64,000 nt of DNA from Pseudomonas mohnii. GTDB taxonomy: Bacteria; Pseudomonadota; Gammaproteobacteria; Pseudomonadales; Pseudomonadaceae. The stretch spans positions 4,510,501-4,574,500 of the forward strand of contig NZ_FNRV01000001.1 in assembly GCF_900105115.1 (NCBI RefSeq), given 5' to 3'. Of this stretch, positions 34,796 to 42,885 are shown piece by piece. The notes beneath the pieces were generated by a model, which was given only the letters and a program-made list of their open reading frames with translations, was not told the origin of the DNA and made no database searches. Within the stretch, counting starts at the first letter, position 1, and the number at the start of each line of letters is the position of its first letter. The translations under genes were made by a program, and so were the position numbers.

Positions 34796-36351
34796 TGCTC
34801 GGCCTCCGAGGGCTGCAAGCCGAAGTCGGCGGGGAAGTGCTTGAGGGCGCTGGCGACCGGGAAGGAAACCATGCCGCCCAACGCACACAGCGAACCGTAT
34901 TGCATCGTGTCGCACAGGTCCTTGAGGATGATCACCTGCTCATCGCGACCGCTCGCGTCCGGTGCGGCCAGCAAGCGGTCGATCACCTCGACGCCGCGGG
35001 TCGAGCCGATGCGGCACGGCGTGCATTTGCCACAGGATTCCTCGGCGCAGAACTCCATGGCAAAACGCGCCATCTGGGCCATGTCCAGGCTGTCGTCGGC
35101 CACCACTACGCCTCCGTGACCGAGCATCGCGCCCATGGCGGCGAAGGCCTCGTAATCCAGCGGCGTGTCGAATTGCGACGGCGGCACCCAGGCGCCGAGG
35201 GGGCCGCCCACTTGAGCGGCTTTCAGCGGCCGACCACTGGCGGTCCCGCCGCCGTAGTCGTCCACCAGTTCCCGCAGGGTCAGGCCAAAGGCCCGTTCCA
35301 CCAACCCGCCGTGACGCACATTGCCCGCCAGTTGAAACGGCATGGTGCCCAGGGAGCGGCCCATGCCGTAATCGCGATAGAACTGCGCGCCCTTGGCCAG
35401 AATCAGCGGCACCGAGGCCAGGGTCAGCACGTTGTGCACCAGGGTCGGCTGGCCAAACAGGCCCTTCAACGCAGGGATCGGCGGCTTGGCACGTACGATC
35501 CCGCGCTTGCCTTCGAGGGAGTCCAGCAACGCGGTTTCTTCACCGCAAATGTACGCACCGGCGCCGACCCGCACTTCCATGTCGAAGGCCAAGCCGCTGC
35601 CGCCGACGTTGGCGCCGAGGTAACCGTTCGAACGCGCAATTTCCAGCGCTTCGCGCAGGGTGGCCACGGCATCCGGATATTCCGAGCGCACATAGATGTA
35701 GCCGTAGGTGGCGCCGACGCACAGGCCGGCAATGGCCATGCCTTCGATCAGCAGGAAGGGGTCGCCTTCCATCAACATGCGGTCGGCGAAAGTGCCGGAG
35801 TCGCCTTCGTCGGCGTTGCACACGATGTACTTTTGCGCCGCTTCGGTGAGGCGCACCGTGCGCCATTTGATCCCGGCGGGGAAGGCCGCGCCGCCACGGC
35901 CACGCAGGCCTGAATCGAACACCTCAGTCGCGGTCTCCTCGCCGCCAAGGGTGACGGATCTGTTCAAACCTTCGAAACCGCCATGGGCCCGGTAATCGTC
36001 CAGGGACAGCGGCCGGGTGATGCCGGCGCGGGCAAACAGCAGGCGCTGTTGAGTCTTCAGATAGGGCAGGTCTTCCACCAGGCCCAGGGCCAAAGGATGA
36101 GTAGACGGCTCGCCTTTCAAGGCTTCGAGCACTGACGGTACATCGTCAGCCGTCAGTGGGCCGAAGCCGAAACGGCCTTGCGGGGTGTCCACTTCCAGCA
36201 GCGGTTCCAGCCAGTACAGGCCGCGTGAACTGGTGCGTTGCAGCTCCAGCGGCAAATGGCGTTCGTGGGCCTGAGTGGTAAGGGCCGTCGCCACCTCATC
36301 GGCGCCCACGGCACGGGCCAGCGAATCACAGGGCAGATAGAGAGTCGGCAT
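34792..36351 (-). CDS. fdsB: NAD-dependent formate dehydrogenase beta (flavin) subunit
   Basis: A 519-residue NuoF-like subunit that passes electrons from formate to NAD through FMN and a 4Fe-4S cluster. FMN/NAD segments are GLRGRGGAAFPAGIKW and CNADEGDSGTFADR. The cluster motif CAEESCGKCTPCR is near residue 440. An extra N-terminal domain of about 100 residues precedes NuoF, as in FdsB. Its ATG (36351-36349) overlaps the fdsG stop by one base, so tight translation coupling is expected. Confidence 0.95.
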   Translation of the reverse strand: MPTLYLPCDSLARAVGADEVATALTTQAHERHLPLELQRTSSRGLYWLEPLLEVDTPQGRFGFGPLTADDVPSVLEALKGEPSTHPLALGLVEDLPYLKTQQRLLFARAGITRPLSLDDYRAHGGFEGLNRSVTLGGEETATEVFDSGLRGRGGAAFPAGIKWRTVRLTEAAQKYIVCNADEGDSGTFADRMLMEGDPFLLIEGMAIAGLCVGATYGYIYVRSEYPDAVATLREALEIARSNGYLGANVGGSGLAFDMEVRVGAGAYICGEETALLDSLEGKRGIVRAKPPIPALKGLFGQPTLVHNVLTLASVPLILAKGAQFYRDYGMGRSLGTMPFQLAGNVRHGGLVERAFGLTLRELVDDYGGGTASGRPLKAAQVGGPLGAWVPPSQFDTPLDYEAFAAMGAMLGHGGVVVADDSLDMAQMARFAMEFCAEESCGKCTPCRIGSTRGVEVIDRLLAAPDASGRDEQVIILKDLCDTMQYGSLCALGGMVSFPVASALKHFPADFGLQPSEAEQ

Positions 36352-36827
36352 CAAGCGTCCTCCCGGCAAGCATCAAGCAAGGCATCCAGACGCTCGGCAC
36401 TGAGCCGCGCATGCACCCGGCCATCCAGCTCCAGCGCCGGCGAACAGGCGCAGGCCCCCAGGCAATACACCGGCCGCAAACTGATGCTGCCATCGGCGCT
36501 GCTGCCGTGGTCGTCCAGTTGCAGGCGTTCGCGCAGCTGCGCGGCCAGTTGCTCGGCGCCGCGACTCTTGCACGACTCAGCCCGGCACAGCCGCAGAATG
36601 TGCCGAGCGGGTGGCGCGGTGCGGAAGTCATGGTAAAAACTGATCACCCCGCGCACCTCGGCCTGACTCTGGTTCAGCGCATGGGCAATCTCGGGGACGG
36701 CGGCATCGGGGATGTAGCCGATGCGCTCCTGAATATCGTGAAGAATGGGCAACAGCGCACCCGCAGCGCCCTTGTGGCGCTCCAGCAGGCTGTTGACCAA
36801 AGGCAAGTGCATACTCTCATCAGGCAT
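36351..36827 (-). CDS. fdsG: NAD-dependent formate dehydrogenase gamma subunit
   Basis: A 158-residue NuoE-like thioredoxin-fold 2Fe-2S subunit. The four cluster cysteines are in LCRAESCKSRG and YCLGACACSPA. First gene of the fdsGBAD operon; the promoter must lie right of 36827. No transcription-factor site is evident there. Frame and length match the family. Confidence 0.95.
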   Translation of the reverse strand: MPDESMHLPLVNSLLERHKGAAGALLPILHDIQERIGYIPDAAVPEIAHALNQSQAEVRGVISFYHDFRTAPPARHILRLCRAESCKSRGAEQLAAQLRERLQLDDHGSSADGSISLRPVYCLGACACSPALELDGRVHARLSAERLDALLDACREDA

Positions 36828-37324
36828 TCAGCAATCCTCACGGTCACGGACAAACCATAGGGTTGTCGGTCGTCCGAAAGTGTCGGCTGCGGCATTCACA
36901 CCACGTCACGGTATCGTGGCATTGTCAGGCCGTTGGCCAGGGCACCCTCAATGGGCATCTTGTTGCGCCCGACGCGGTCTTCGCCGCGCCTCTACCGGGC
37001 ATAAAGGGCAGCTTGCCACGCCGCTATTGATCGAACTGCACCAAAGCGACGTGCTCGGTTCTGCCTACGACTCTCCATTCAGTCTAGATGAGTGCCGCCA
37101 GGGGCGTTCACTCACTGGCCTGATGCCCGGAGGGCTTGTCGAGGGGGATGTATAGCAAGCATTGCAGGTGAGAAGAAGCATCAGAACCGTGGGCGATTCT
37201 GCGGAGCAGATGGGTCGAGCCATTGCGGGGAAAACGGCGGAGTGGGGGTTGGCCCTGCACTGTCGATCGAGATACGGTATGAAGTCATGCACAAGCCGTT
37301 CATTGGATAAACAGGGAAAGACAG
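36828..37324. other. Gene-free interval between fdsG and the PH-domain gene
   Basis: About 500 bases holding the divergent promoters. A plus-strand frame to 37155 crosses fdsG and looks like a shadow in its first half; the remaining segment (GHKGQLATPLLIELHQSD) could be a gene relic, but I see no start, ribosome-binding site or family. No hairpins or strong repeats were noticed. Confidence 0.4.
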
Positions 37325-37693
37325 ATGATTGACTTCAACAACAAGGGATTCTTCAAACTCAAGCAAAACGACGAATACGCCGAACGCGTTTCAGCCCTGT
37401 TGATCGACGGCGAACACGTTATCGATGCCTACAAATCCATGCGCGACGGCGTGGTGTTTACCAACAAACGCATCATCTCGGTCAACGTCCAAGGCATCAC
37501 CGGCAGCAAAAAAGACTTCACCTCGTTACCGTACAAAAACATCGTGGCGTACTCGGTTGAAACCTCGGGCACGTTCGACCTGGACTCCGAACTGGAGATT
37601 TATTTCTCGTCGCTGGGAAAAGTGAAATTCGAATTTACCGGCAGGACTTTGATGGTGGAAATTTCGAAACTGATTTCTCAGCATCTGCTTTGA
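37325..37693 (+). CDS. Bacterial PH-domain protein
   Basis: A 122-residue soluble protein with a bacterial pleckstrin-homology-like beta sandwich: DGVVFTNKRIISVNVQGITG (about 38-57), SLPYKNIVAYSVETSGTFD and LEIYFSSLGKVKFEF, ending in a helix EISKLISQHLL. The pattern is the usual one of the YvbH-like bPH families of unknown function. The ATG at 37325 follows GGAAAGAC. It stands alone, with a terminator-like hairpin 45 bases downstream. Confidence 0.85.
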   Translation: MIDFNNKGFFKLKQNDEYAERVSALLIDGEHVIDAYKSMRDGVVFTNKRIISVNVQGITGSKKDFTSLPYKNIVAYSVETSGTFDLDSELEIYFSSLGKVKFEFTGRTLMVEISKLISQHLL

Positions 37694-37735
37694 CCTGACG
37701 GTCTGCCGAATCCCCGCCCAGCCAAATCCCGCCCG

Positions 37736-37763
37736 ATAAAAAGCCCCGAGAACTCGGGGCTAA
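37736..37763 (-). terminator. Terminator for the LysE gene (minus strand)
   Basis: AGCCCCGAG and CTCGGGGCT pair around AA. On the minus strand the stem is followed by TTTTTATC, so it serves the LysE gene. It may also stop plus-strand transcripts from the PH gene less efficiently. Confidence 0.8.
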
Positions 37764-37789
37764 TCAAAAAGGGAATCACCTTGAAAATT

Positions 37790-37807
37790 AATCTGTGCCC
37801 CTTTTTC
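37790..37807. repeat. AATCTGTSCCCCTTTTT repeat, copy 1
   Basis: AATCTGTGCCCCTTTTTC lies 19 bases beyond the stop codon of lysE. Related copies are at 38508-38527 (inverted), 38549-38565 and 42886-42903 (inverted). Together they bracket lysE and its broken duplicate. Confidence 0.6.
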
Positions 37808-37825
37808 GAAATCATCCAAGTCAGT

Positions 37826-38434
37826 TTATTTGCTGGCCGAGGCCATCAGCACGCCAAAGCAAAAAAAGGTAGTGCCCGACAGTTTGCCGACAATCCGGGC
37901 GCCACTGTTCGTGGTGAGCCAGCTTCTTGCACTGTTGGCCATGAGGGCATATCCGGTATGAACCAGTAGGACGAGCAAGCTATAGGACGACACCAGCAAG
38001 AAGAACTGGCTGTAGTAGTTACCCTCCGATTGGATGAACTGAGGGAATACTGCGAGAAAGAAGAAACCGGCCTTGGGATTCAGCAACTGAATCGACAACG
38101 CCTCGGAAAAACGACGCCACGGACGCGAGGACGTGACTTTGAGTTCGGGGATGAAACTCTTGGCACGCCACATCTTGATCCCCAGATACAACAAGTACGC
38201 TGCACCCACGTACTTGAGAAGGGTGAACGCAGTGGCCGAGGTGGCCAGGATCACCCCGACGCTACTGGCGGAAATACCCGCGACGACAAAAGCACCCAAC
38301 GCGATACCAAAGATACCGGGCAGCGAGCCAGTCCAGCCATGACGCAGGGAGTTGGAAATCGTCAACACCACCCCAGGGCCGGGGCTAAGCACGGTCAAGG
38401 TTGCCAGAATGATAAACAGTCCGTAATTAGCCAT
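37826..38434 (-). CDS. LysE/RhtB-family amino acid exporter
   Basis: A 202-residue inner-membrane protein with about six helices and the family signature LSPGPGVVLTISNSLRHG at about 14-31. Such proteins export amino acids such as lysine, threonine or homoserine; the substrate here is unknown. The ATG at 38434 is favoured because GGAG lies 7 bases upstream; an ATG at 38446 has none. The gene is flanked by the AATCTGT repeats and its first 43 codons recur in broken form at 42648-42775. Confidence 0.9.
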   Translation of the reverse strand: MANYGLFIILATLTVLSPGPGVVLTISNSLRHGWTGSLPGIFGIALGAFVVAGISASSVGVILATSATAFTLLKYVGAAYLLYLGIKMWRAKSFIPELKVTSSRPWRRFSEALSIQLLNPKAGFFFLAVFPQFIQSEGNYYSQFFLLVSSYSLLVLLVHTGYALMANSARSWLTTNSGARIVGKLSGTTFFCFGVLMASASK

Positions 38435-38507
38435 GAACCACTCCATTAAATAGGGCATTCCGAAGACACTGCTTAGCCCAAAGGATGTACTCGCGCAACA
38501 AATCTGC

Positions 38508-38565
38508 AAAAAGAGGACAGATTTATTGTTGGATCGATTCCGAGAATGAATCTGTCCCTTTTTTC
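38508..38565. repeat. Inverted pair of AATCTGTCCCYTTTTT repeats (copies 2 and 3)
   Basis: AAAAAGAGGACAGATTTATT (38508-38527) and AATCTGTCCCTTTTTTC (38549-38565) face each other across 21 bases, so the pair can form a long hairpin. It lies just upstream of lysE and downstream of the DUF3916 gene. I recall similar sequences near REP-associated transposase genes, but no transposase is present here. Confidence 0.6.
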
Positions 38566-38590
38566 ATACGATTCCTGCTCGCCTAAGCCG

Positions 38591-39091
38591 TCAGGCCGGT
38601 TCGCCGATACACCACCACTGTATTGCGACCTCATCTTCAGATTGAGTTACGTCATGCCCGTGCTCGATGAAATGCGCTGGCGTGCGCAACGCAAGAGCAT
38701 GACTGATCCGCTCTGGCTTGAGCGAGTTGGTTTCACCGAGAAAACCCAGATAGTAGTCCCGGTCATAGAAGAGGGTGATCTCACTCTGATGAACCCATGG
38801 CCACACCAGCAGGCACGCGACCCGGTAATAACCCTTTGAGCGGTCAGCGGCGTTGGAGAGATGGCTAGCAGCTTCGAGCAGTTGCTGAATGCAGAAGGCC
38901 TGAACTTCGATCCTGGCTTGAGGGCCTTGGACGAGGGCCTCGTGCACAGGAATCTTCCAATGTGTGTAGCGCTCCATGTGCACGGATCGCGGGTGAAACT
39001 GGTCGCGAAAACTGCAGGCCCAGTGTTCCAGCGCGCGAAGGCGGCGGTGAACGCCTCTGAGTGGCTTGTTGCTGAGGGCGATTTGCCGCAT
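38591..39091 (-). CDS. DUF3916 family protein
   Basis: A 166-residue soluble protein with LRGVHRRLRALEHWACSF at the start and YYRVACLLVWPWVHQSEITLF and FYDRDYYLGFLG in the middle, which I recall as the DUF3916 layout. Function unknown. It lies downstream of a bacteriocin immunity gene on the same strand (224-base gap), so it may be a second immunity or accessory gene, but no overlap or shared motif supports this. Confidence 0.7.
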   Translation of the reverse strand: MRQIALSNKPLRGVHRRLRALEHWACSFRDQFHPRSVHMERYTHWKIPVHEALVQGPQARIEVQAFCIQQLLEAASHLSNAADRSKGYYRVACLLVWPWVHQSEITLFYDRDYYLGFLGETNSLKPERISHALALRTPAHFIEHGHDVTQSEDEVAIQWWCIGEPA

Positions 39092-39314
39092 TGATACGTC
39101 CTTGTGATGCCGAAAGAGTCTTTCGTTGTTGTCTGTTGGTGCTATGGAAAAGTGTGCAGGTCAGTTTTGTATTCCAACCAAAAAACCTGCCAAGCATCGG
39201 CCTAACGAAAAAATATCCGCCCTCTTTTCCGCGTCTCTGGATTTAACCCCCACAGGATGTTTCCGCTGGGGATCGTACATTTCAACCGCACCAGAGCACG
39301 TGGCATCCCAGAAG

Positions 39315-39569
39315 CTACTGCTTGAAACCAGGCAACCCGTTAGCTTCGCGCCACTTTTTTACAGTTTCGGTGATACTTTCGGCTGTCGGGGTTTTGCTCA
39401 TATCTTCCGGCCAATAAATGAGATCAGACCCGGCAGGGTGTTCACTAAGGCGCTCGAATTCAAATAGCAACGGATCAAGAATTTCATCTGGGCTTGTGTT
39501 GGCTGCGAGCACAGTATTTATGAACGTAATGAACTCGACTTCTGTGAAGTCAGAAATGGTTCTTTTCAT
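39315..39569 (-). CDS. Colicin E-type DNase immunity protein
   Basis: An 84-residue acidic protein resembling Im2/Im9-type immunity proteins: ISDFTEVEFITFINTVLAAN for helix I, a variable helix II (PDEILDPLLFEFERLSEHP), then the highly conserved helix III region SDLIYWPED, which contacts the nuclease. It neutralises the DNase encoded directly upstream; its ATG overlaps that gene's stop by ATGA. Pairing and length (Im proteins are 84-87 residues) make the call secure. Confidence 0.93.
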   Translation of the reverse strand: MKRTISDFTEVEFITFINTVLAANTSPDEILDPLLFEFERLSEHPAGSDLIYWPEDMSKTPTAESITETVKKWREANGLPGFKQ

Positions 39570-40828
39570 GGCTGCTTTACCCGGTGGTTTTCAATGTGGT
39601 TTTTAGGCGTGTTCACACGCAAGTTGTCCACATCATAAAGAGCGCCCCCACTGGCGACATGGATAACATGGTGCAATTCAAAAGATGTCCGCTCTCCTGC
39701 TCTATCCAGTTTGCGAACCTTTGGCGATAAGCCATTGCGCATCCGTTCGACGTTCCCCGGTATGAACTGCTCCGAGAGCTCGGGGGTATTCGCTACTGCC
39801 ACCCAAAACGCCTCCCTGAATTTATCGAAGTTTGAGAACTCACGGCCTCGGAGCTTATCGGCAATCTGCGTCGGAATTGGCGAGCCTAGCGCTGTGCCCG
39901 CCCCAGCAAGCCAGATACCCGTAACGTCCTCGCCTTGTCCTGTAACGGTGCCGGAATTGAGTCGGGCGGGCCGCGAAAACACCAAATACAACGAACTCAG
40001 TCCAGAGTCTGCTGGAAAGACCAGAATGCAGTCATCGGTTTCTATGTCGTCCCCTGACGGATAGCCCTCGATCTGAGAGTCTGTTCCTTGCGAGATCGGG
40101 TGTACGAGCAGGGTGCCTTGGCTGTTGCTGGCGTCAGGGTGGACCATCGCCGGAATGCCTGATCGTTCTCTAGGCGTCCACAGGATGGTGGCGCCGTTCA
40201 GCTCGGCTTCTATTGCGGTCCTGGTGGCATTCCACTTGGCCTGCACCGTACGTACCGAGTCGTCCCCTGTTGGGCCGGTATGGATGCCGTAAACCTGCAA
40301 CACGCCCTCGGCATCACGGCGGAACTGAAACCGCACGCGGGTGGGAGCGCGGGTCATGCTGCGCAGTTGCCTGTCGGTGTAGAGCGTGCCGTCGGCCATC
40401 TTGCTCGGGAGCATGCCCAGTACGAACACTCCAGCAGGACCTGTAACCCCGCGTATGGCCCAGGTGAAGCCCTGTTGCAGGATGCCGCCACCGGCAATCC
40501 GCCCCAGCACAGCGTCAAAGCCTAGAGCGAGGCTGGCCGCCTCAGCAGCCGAGGGGACAAGCATGGCCCCAGCCAGCATGACTTTTCCGAAGTCTGAGGC
40601 GGGGACAGTGGAGGTGCCGACTTGAGTGCTGCACCAATTTTCAGAGACGCAGGATTTGGCAAAAACCAGATCGGTCCGCTCCTTGGGGAGCGGCCATTCA
40701 TCCTTGGCGATATAGACCCGCTCTGGCTCGGGAGGCGGATTCCAGGCGGCCCACGAGGCGCCACCGTTCGGGCGTTTTCGACGCCAAATGTCATCGAAAG
40801 GGGTTTTCTCTGGCGTGTCCTTGTCCAT
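39566..40828 (-). CDS. S-type pyocin-domain HNH DNase bacteriocin, short form
   Basis: A 420-residue toxin. Residues 1-90 are a Pro/Trp-rich segment followed by a Gly/Ala hydrophobic stretch (KVMLAGAMLVPSAAEAASLA). About 130-320 is an S-type pyocin domain (GTLYTDRQLRSMTRAPTRV). The C-terminus is a colicin E-type HNH nuclease (FELHHVIHVASGG, DVDNLRVNTPKNHIENH). It would degrade DNA in competitors. Classical S pyocins of this type are 600-800 residues; the receptor-binding N-terminal region is missing. ATG at 40828 has GGAG 8 bases upstream. No PrtN P-box was recognised upstream. Confidence 0.9.
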   Translation of the reverse strand: MDKDTPEKTPFDDIWRRKRPNGGASWAAWNPPPEPERVYIAKDEWPLPKERTDLVFAKSCVSENWCSTQVGTSTVPASDFGKVMLAGAMLVPSAAEAASLALGFDAVLGRIAGGGILQQGFTWAIRGVTGPAGVFVLGMLPSKMADGTLYTDRQLRSMTRAPTRVRFQFRRDAEGVLQVYGIHTGPTGDDSVRTVQAKWNATRTAIEAELNGATILWTPRERSGIPAMVHPDASNSQGTLLVHPISQGTDSQIEGYPSGDDIETDDCILVFPADSGLSSLYLVFSRPARLNSGTVTGQGEDVTGIWLAGAGTALGSPIPTQIADKLRGREFSNFDKFREAFWVAVANTPELSEQFIPGNVERMRNGLSPKVRKLDRAGERTSFELHHVIHVASGGALYDVDNLRVNTPKNHIENHRVKQP

Positions 40829-41070
40829 GACAAATCTCCGTGCGACATCGTGTCGAGACGGGAGATTGTCGATCCGCACGCTTTCCGGTCAATTTGGCTC
40901 GGTAACATGAAGTTTCAGACTCGCTGAAGCACACCTATCCACAGGCATTAAACCCTGCGTGCAGAGGCATTGATCCATTGCGCCATTAATCGAAAGCCAT
41001 TCCCTGAGCCGAATACAAAAAAACCCGAAAAGCCTCAAGGCCAAGCCTGAGTACCAGCCATCAAACGAAC
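40829..41070. other. Upstream region of the bacteriocin gene
   Basis: Contains the ribosome-binding site and presumably the promoter; no clear P-box, LexA box or gene noticed. Confidence 0.4.
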
Positions 41071-41099
41071 CCCTGTGGGAGCGAGCCTGCTCGCAATAG
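41071..41099. repeat. Single REP
   Basis: CCCTGTGGGAGCGAGCCTGC followed by TCGCAATAGCG is one REP without the inverted partner. Confidence 0.8.
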
Positions 41100-41173
41100 C
41101 GCCAGCCCAGCCAACTGAAATGCTGAATCAGCCACCACCCTCACAAACCGCCCACCCCCGCAGGTCTCAACCA

Positions 41174-41485
41174 CTAAGCGTCAGCCTTGGCCCCCGCCCG
41201 CTTGGATACCGCCGCACAAGCCCGATCCCGCGTCAGCACCTTCACCGCATCATCCACCAACGCCTTGCTCATCGAAGTCAGATAATGCGCCGCCCAGGCG
41301 TGACGGTCGGTATCTGTGGCGTATGCAGCATCTTCAGTGAGGGTTTTGGCCAGGAACAAAAAATCCGAGGCCATGGACAATGCATCGCCAAGAGGAACGC
41401 CGCGAGTGACGTGGAACAGCGCTTGATCCGCGCAGTAGATGGCGGGTGTCAGGCCGATGGTTTTGAGTTCAGATTGTTCAGTCAT
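41174..41485 (-). CDS. DUF3077 family small protein (copy 2)
   Basis: A 103-residue paralogue of the gene at 6605-6883. It shares LKTIGLTP, the SDFLFLAKTLTEDA segment, TDRHAWAAHYL and SMSKALVDDAVKVLT, and has an Ala/Lys-rich C-terminal tail (AAVSKRAGAKADA). Function is unknown. Its ATG overlaps a 34-codon micro-ORF stop by ATGA, exactly as in copy 1. The GGAGGTGG stretch at 41489-41496 supplies a strong ribosome-binding site. Confidence 0.82.
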   Translation of the reverse strand: MTEQSELKTIGLTPAIYCADQALFHVTRGVPLGDALSMASDFLFLAKTLTEDAAYATDTDRHAWAAHYLTSMSKALVDDAVKVLTRDRACAAVSKRAGAKADA

Positions 41486-41586
41486 TGGCCACCTCCGATG
41501 AGGGAGAGGTGGTGGGGGAGGGGGTTATGTGACTGGGGGTTGAGTAGGGGGGAAAGCCAAATTTCAAACGGATTTGTATTGGTCAT
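41482..41586 (-). CDS. Micro-ORF coupled to DUF3077 copy 2
   Basis: A 34-residue peptide starting MTNTNPFEIWLSPLL and ending LIGGGQ, with its TGA overlapping the DUF3077 ATG. AAGGACG lies 8 bases before its ATG at 41586, so translation is plausible. The frame stays open upstream to 41793, and a 103-residue product including GRPSGLPVALIAGFSPRA cannot be excluded. The NPFEIW motif parallels YPFQIY in the micro-ORF of copy 1. Confidence 0.6.
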   Translation of the reverse strand: MTNTNPFEIWLSPLLNPQSHNPLPHHLSLIGGGQ

Positions 41587-41820
41587 GGTCAACGTCCTTG
41601 ATTTGAGGAGCTGCCACGGCCTTCTCACGGGCTTGGGTGACAGCTGTGCGCGGGGTGAGAAACCGGCAATCAAGGCAACCGGTAGACCCGAAGGTCTCCC
41701 ACGCACAGCCGCCATAAAGCCATATCGCAGACGAAAAAAAACGCCACGACAGGTTTTGGGGCGCTTTGCGCCTTGATTATTTCGGGCTCTCACACCCGGT
41801 CGCTGAATTGGCAGCGACGG
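41587..41820 (-). promoter_or_regulatory. Structured leader of DUF3077 copy 2 with conserved hairpin
   Basis: Starts (minus strand) with the hairpin shared with 7005-7027 (here 41798-41820). It then holds several possible stems: AGACC with GGTCT (about 41683-41698), CCGG...CCGG around 41663-41682, and TTCTCAC (41622-41628) with GTGAGAA (41655-41661). Copy 1 lacks most of this middle part. It looks like a cis-acting RNA leader or a coding segment of the longer frame. Confidence 0.45.
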
Positions 41821-42045
41821 TAGGGAGGGTATCGTGCAGATCTCTTTGCTGCAACCTTCGGCCCTTGCTCAGAAGTGAAATGTGGTCTATTTCCTTATTT
41901 TTTCGCATATCTTCTTTAGATGTTGAATGGGGAAAGGACAGCAATGATTTGCGAGACGATTTTTAATGAGTTGTAAGCCCTATTCCGGGAGGAGGGGTGA
42001 AGGTATGTGTTTCTTATTGAAGTCGATAAAAGGAGTTGGTGAAAA

Positions 42046-42510
42046 ATGGTGAATGATGAATGGAAAGATATTTATTTGTTGCAGTATGAGCGCATCGCGC
42101 AGCACGAGAATCAACGGTTGGCTTTTAGCGGTCTTGTAATAGCAGTTACTACTGGGGCTTTGGCATGGGTTGCCGCGGATAAAGTAGTTTCAAATACATT
42201 TCAGATGCTAGTTCTGGTGGTCTTGTTAGTGTTAATTAATTACATGGCCATGCTTTTTGTAGATAAGTCTAGGTTCTGGATTAAGCATCATCAAGCGCGA
42301 GCCAGGAAATTGCTGGCTTTGGGCCCTCCAGAACTAATTGCAGCAATCAATAGTGTGGATAAAGTCAACAGTGATGACGACAAGAATCGACGTCCAAATT
42401 TGCAGCGAAATCTTCATAAGTTTTTGATTGTGTGCACGGTAGTGTATGCCTTGCCATATATGTGGAGTGTCATGCTCGTTTTAGCGCGACTCGCGGGATG
42501 TGTGAGCTAA
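42046..42510 (+). CDS. Small membrane protein of unknown function
   Basis: A 154-residue protein with three likely membrane helices (about 27-44, 49-71 and 125-146) and a basic cytoplasmic loop (KHHQARARKLLALGPPE, DDDKNRRPNLQRN). No family recognised. The gene and its 200-base upstream region are clearly more AT-rich than the surroundings (codons such as TTA, ATA, AAT), suggesting horizontal transfer. The start ATG has GGAG some 12 bases upstream; AAAATGG gives the position. Confidence 0.75.
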   Translation: MVNDEWKDIYLLQYERIAQHENQRLAFSGLVIAVTTGALAWVAADKVVSNTFQMLVLVVLLVLINYMAMLFVDKSRFWIKHHQARARKLLALGPPELIAAINSVDKVNSDDDKNRRPNLQRNLHKFLIVCTVVYALPYMWSVMLVLARLAGCVS

Positions 42511-42647
42511 TATTTTATATGGTTGTCGGGGCGCCCTGTCTTTCCTCCGTCATTCATATATAAAGCTCAGGACGTGATTCAGGGGAATGATTTGATTGCA
42601 TGTTGGAGGGCGAAGAGTAGGAGAGATTAGTAAGGGGGAGTGGAGCT

Positions 42648-42843
42648 CCAAAGATACCGGGCAGCGAGCCAGTCTAGCCATGCCGCAGGGAGTTTAAAAT
42701 CGTCAACACCACCCCTGGGCCGGGGCTAAGCACGGTCAAGGTTGCCAGAAGTATAAATAGCCCGTAATTAGCCATGAATCACTCCATTGAATAGGGCATT
42801 CCGAAGATACTGCATAGTCCAAACGATGTACTCGCGCAACAAA
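42648..42843 (-). pseudogene. Broken partial copy of the LysE gene 5' end
   Basis: This stretch repeats 38305-38500 with roughly 90 percent identity: about 130 bases of coding sequence from ATG 42775 and about 65 bases of upstream sequence, including the GGAG. Reading from the ATG gives MANYGLFILLATLTVLSP and on to NSLRHG, then a TAG where the intact gene has Trp. Homology stops at GGAGCTCCA near 42641-42650. It is a truncated, mutated duplicate rather than a gene. Confidence 0.85.
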
Positions 42844-42885
42844 CCTGTGAACAACAACCTGGTGCAAATGACATAGAGGCAGGGC

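Noticed and set aside
36745..37155. Plus-strand ORF of 136 codons right of fdsG
   Set aside because: Its first part is antisense to fdsG; no start signal or family, so treated only as a possible relic.
39126..39467. Plus-strand ORF of 113 codons over the immunity gene
   Set aside because: It overlaps the well-supported immunity gene on the other strand and has no recognisable features.
40829..41070. P-box (PrtN site) or LexA box upstream of the bacteriocin
   Set aside because: I looked for repeated ATTG-N-GT boxes and a CTGT-N8-ACAG palindrome and saw no convincing match.
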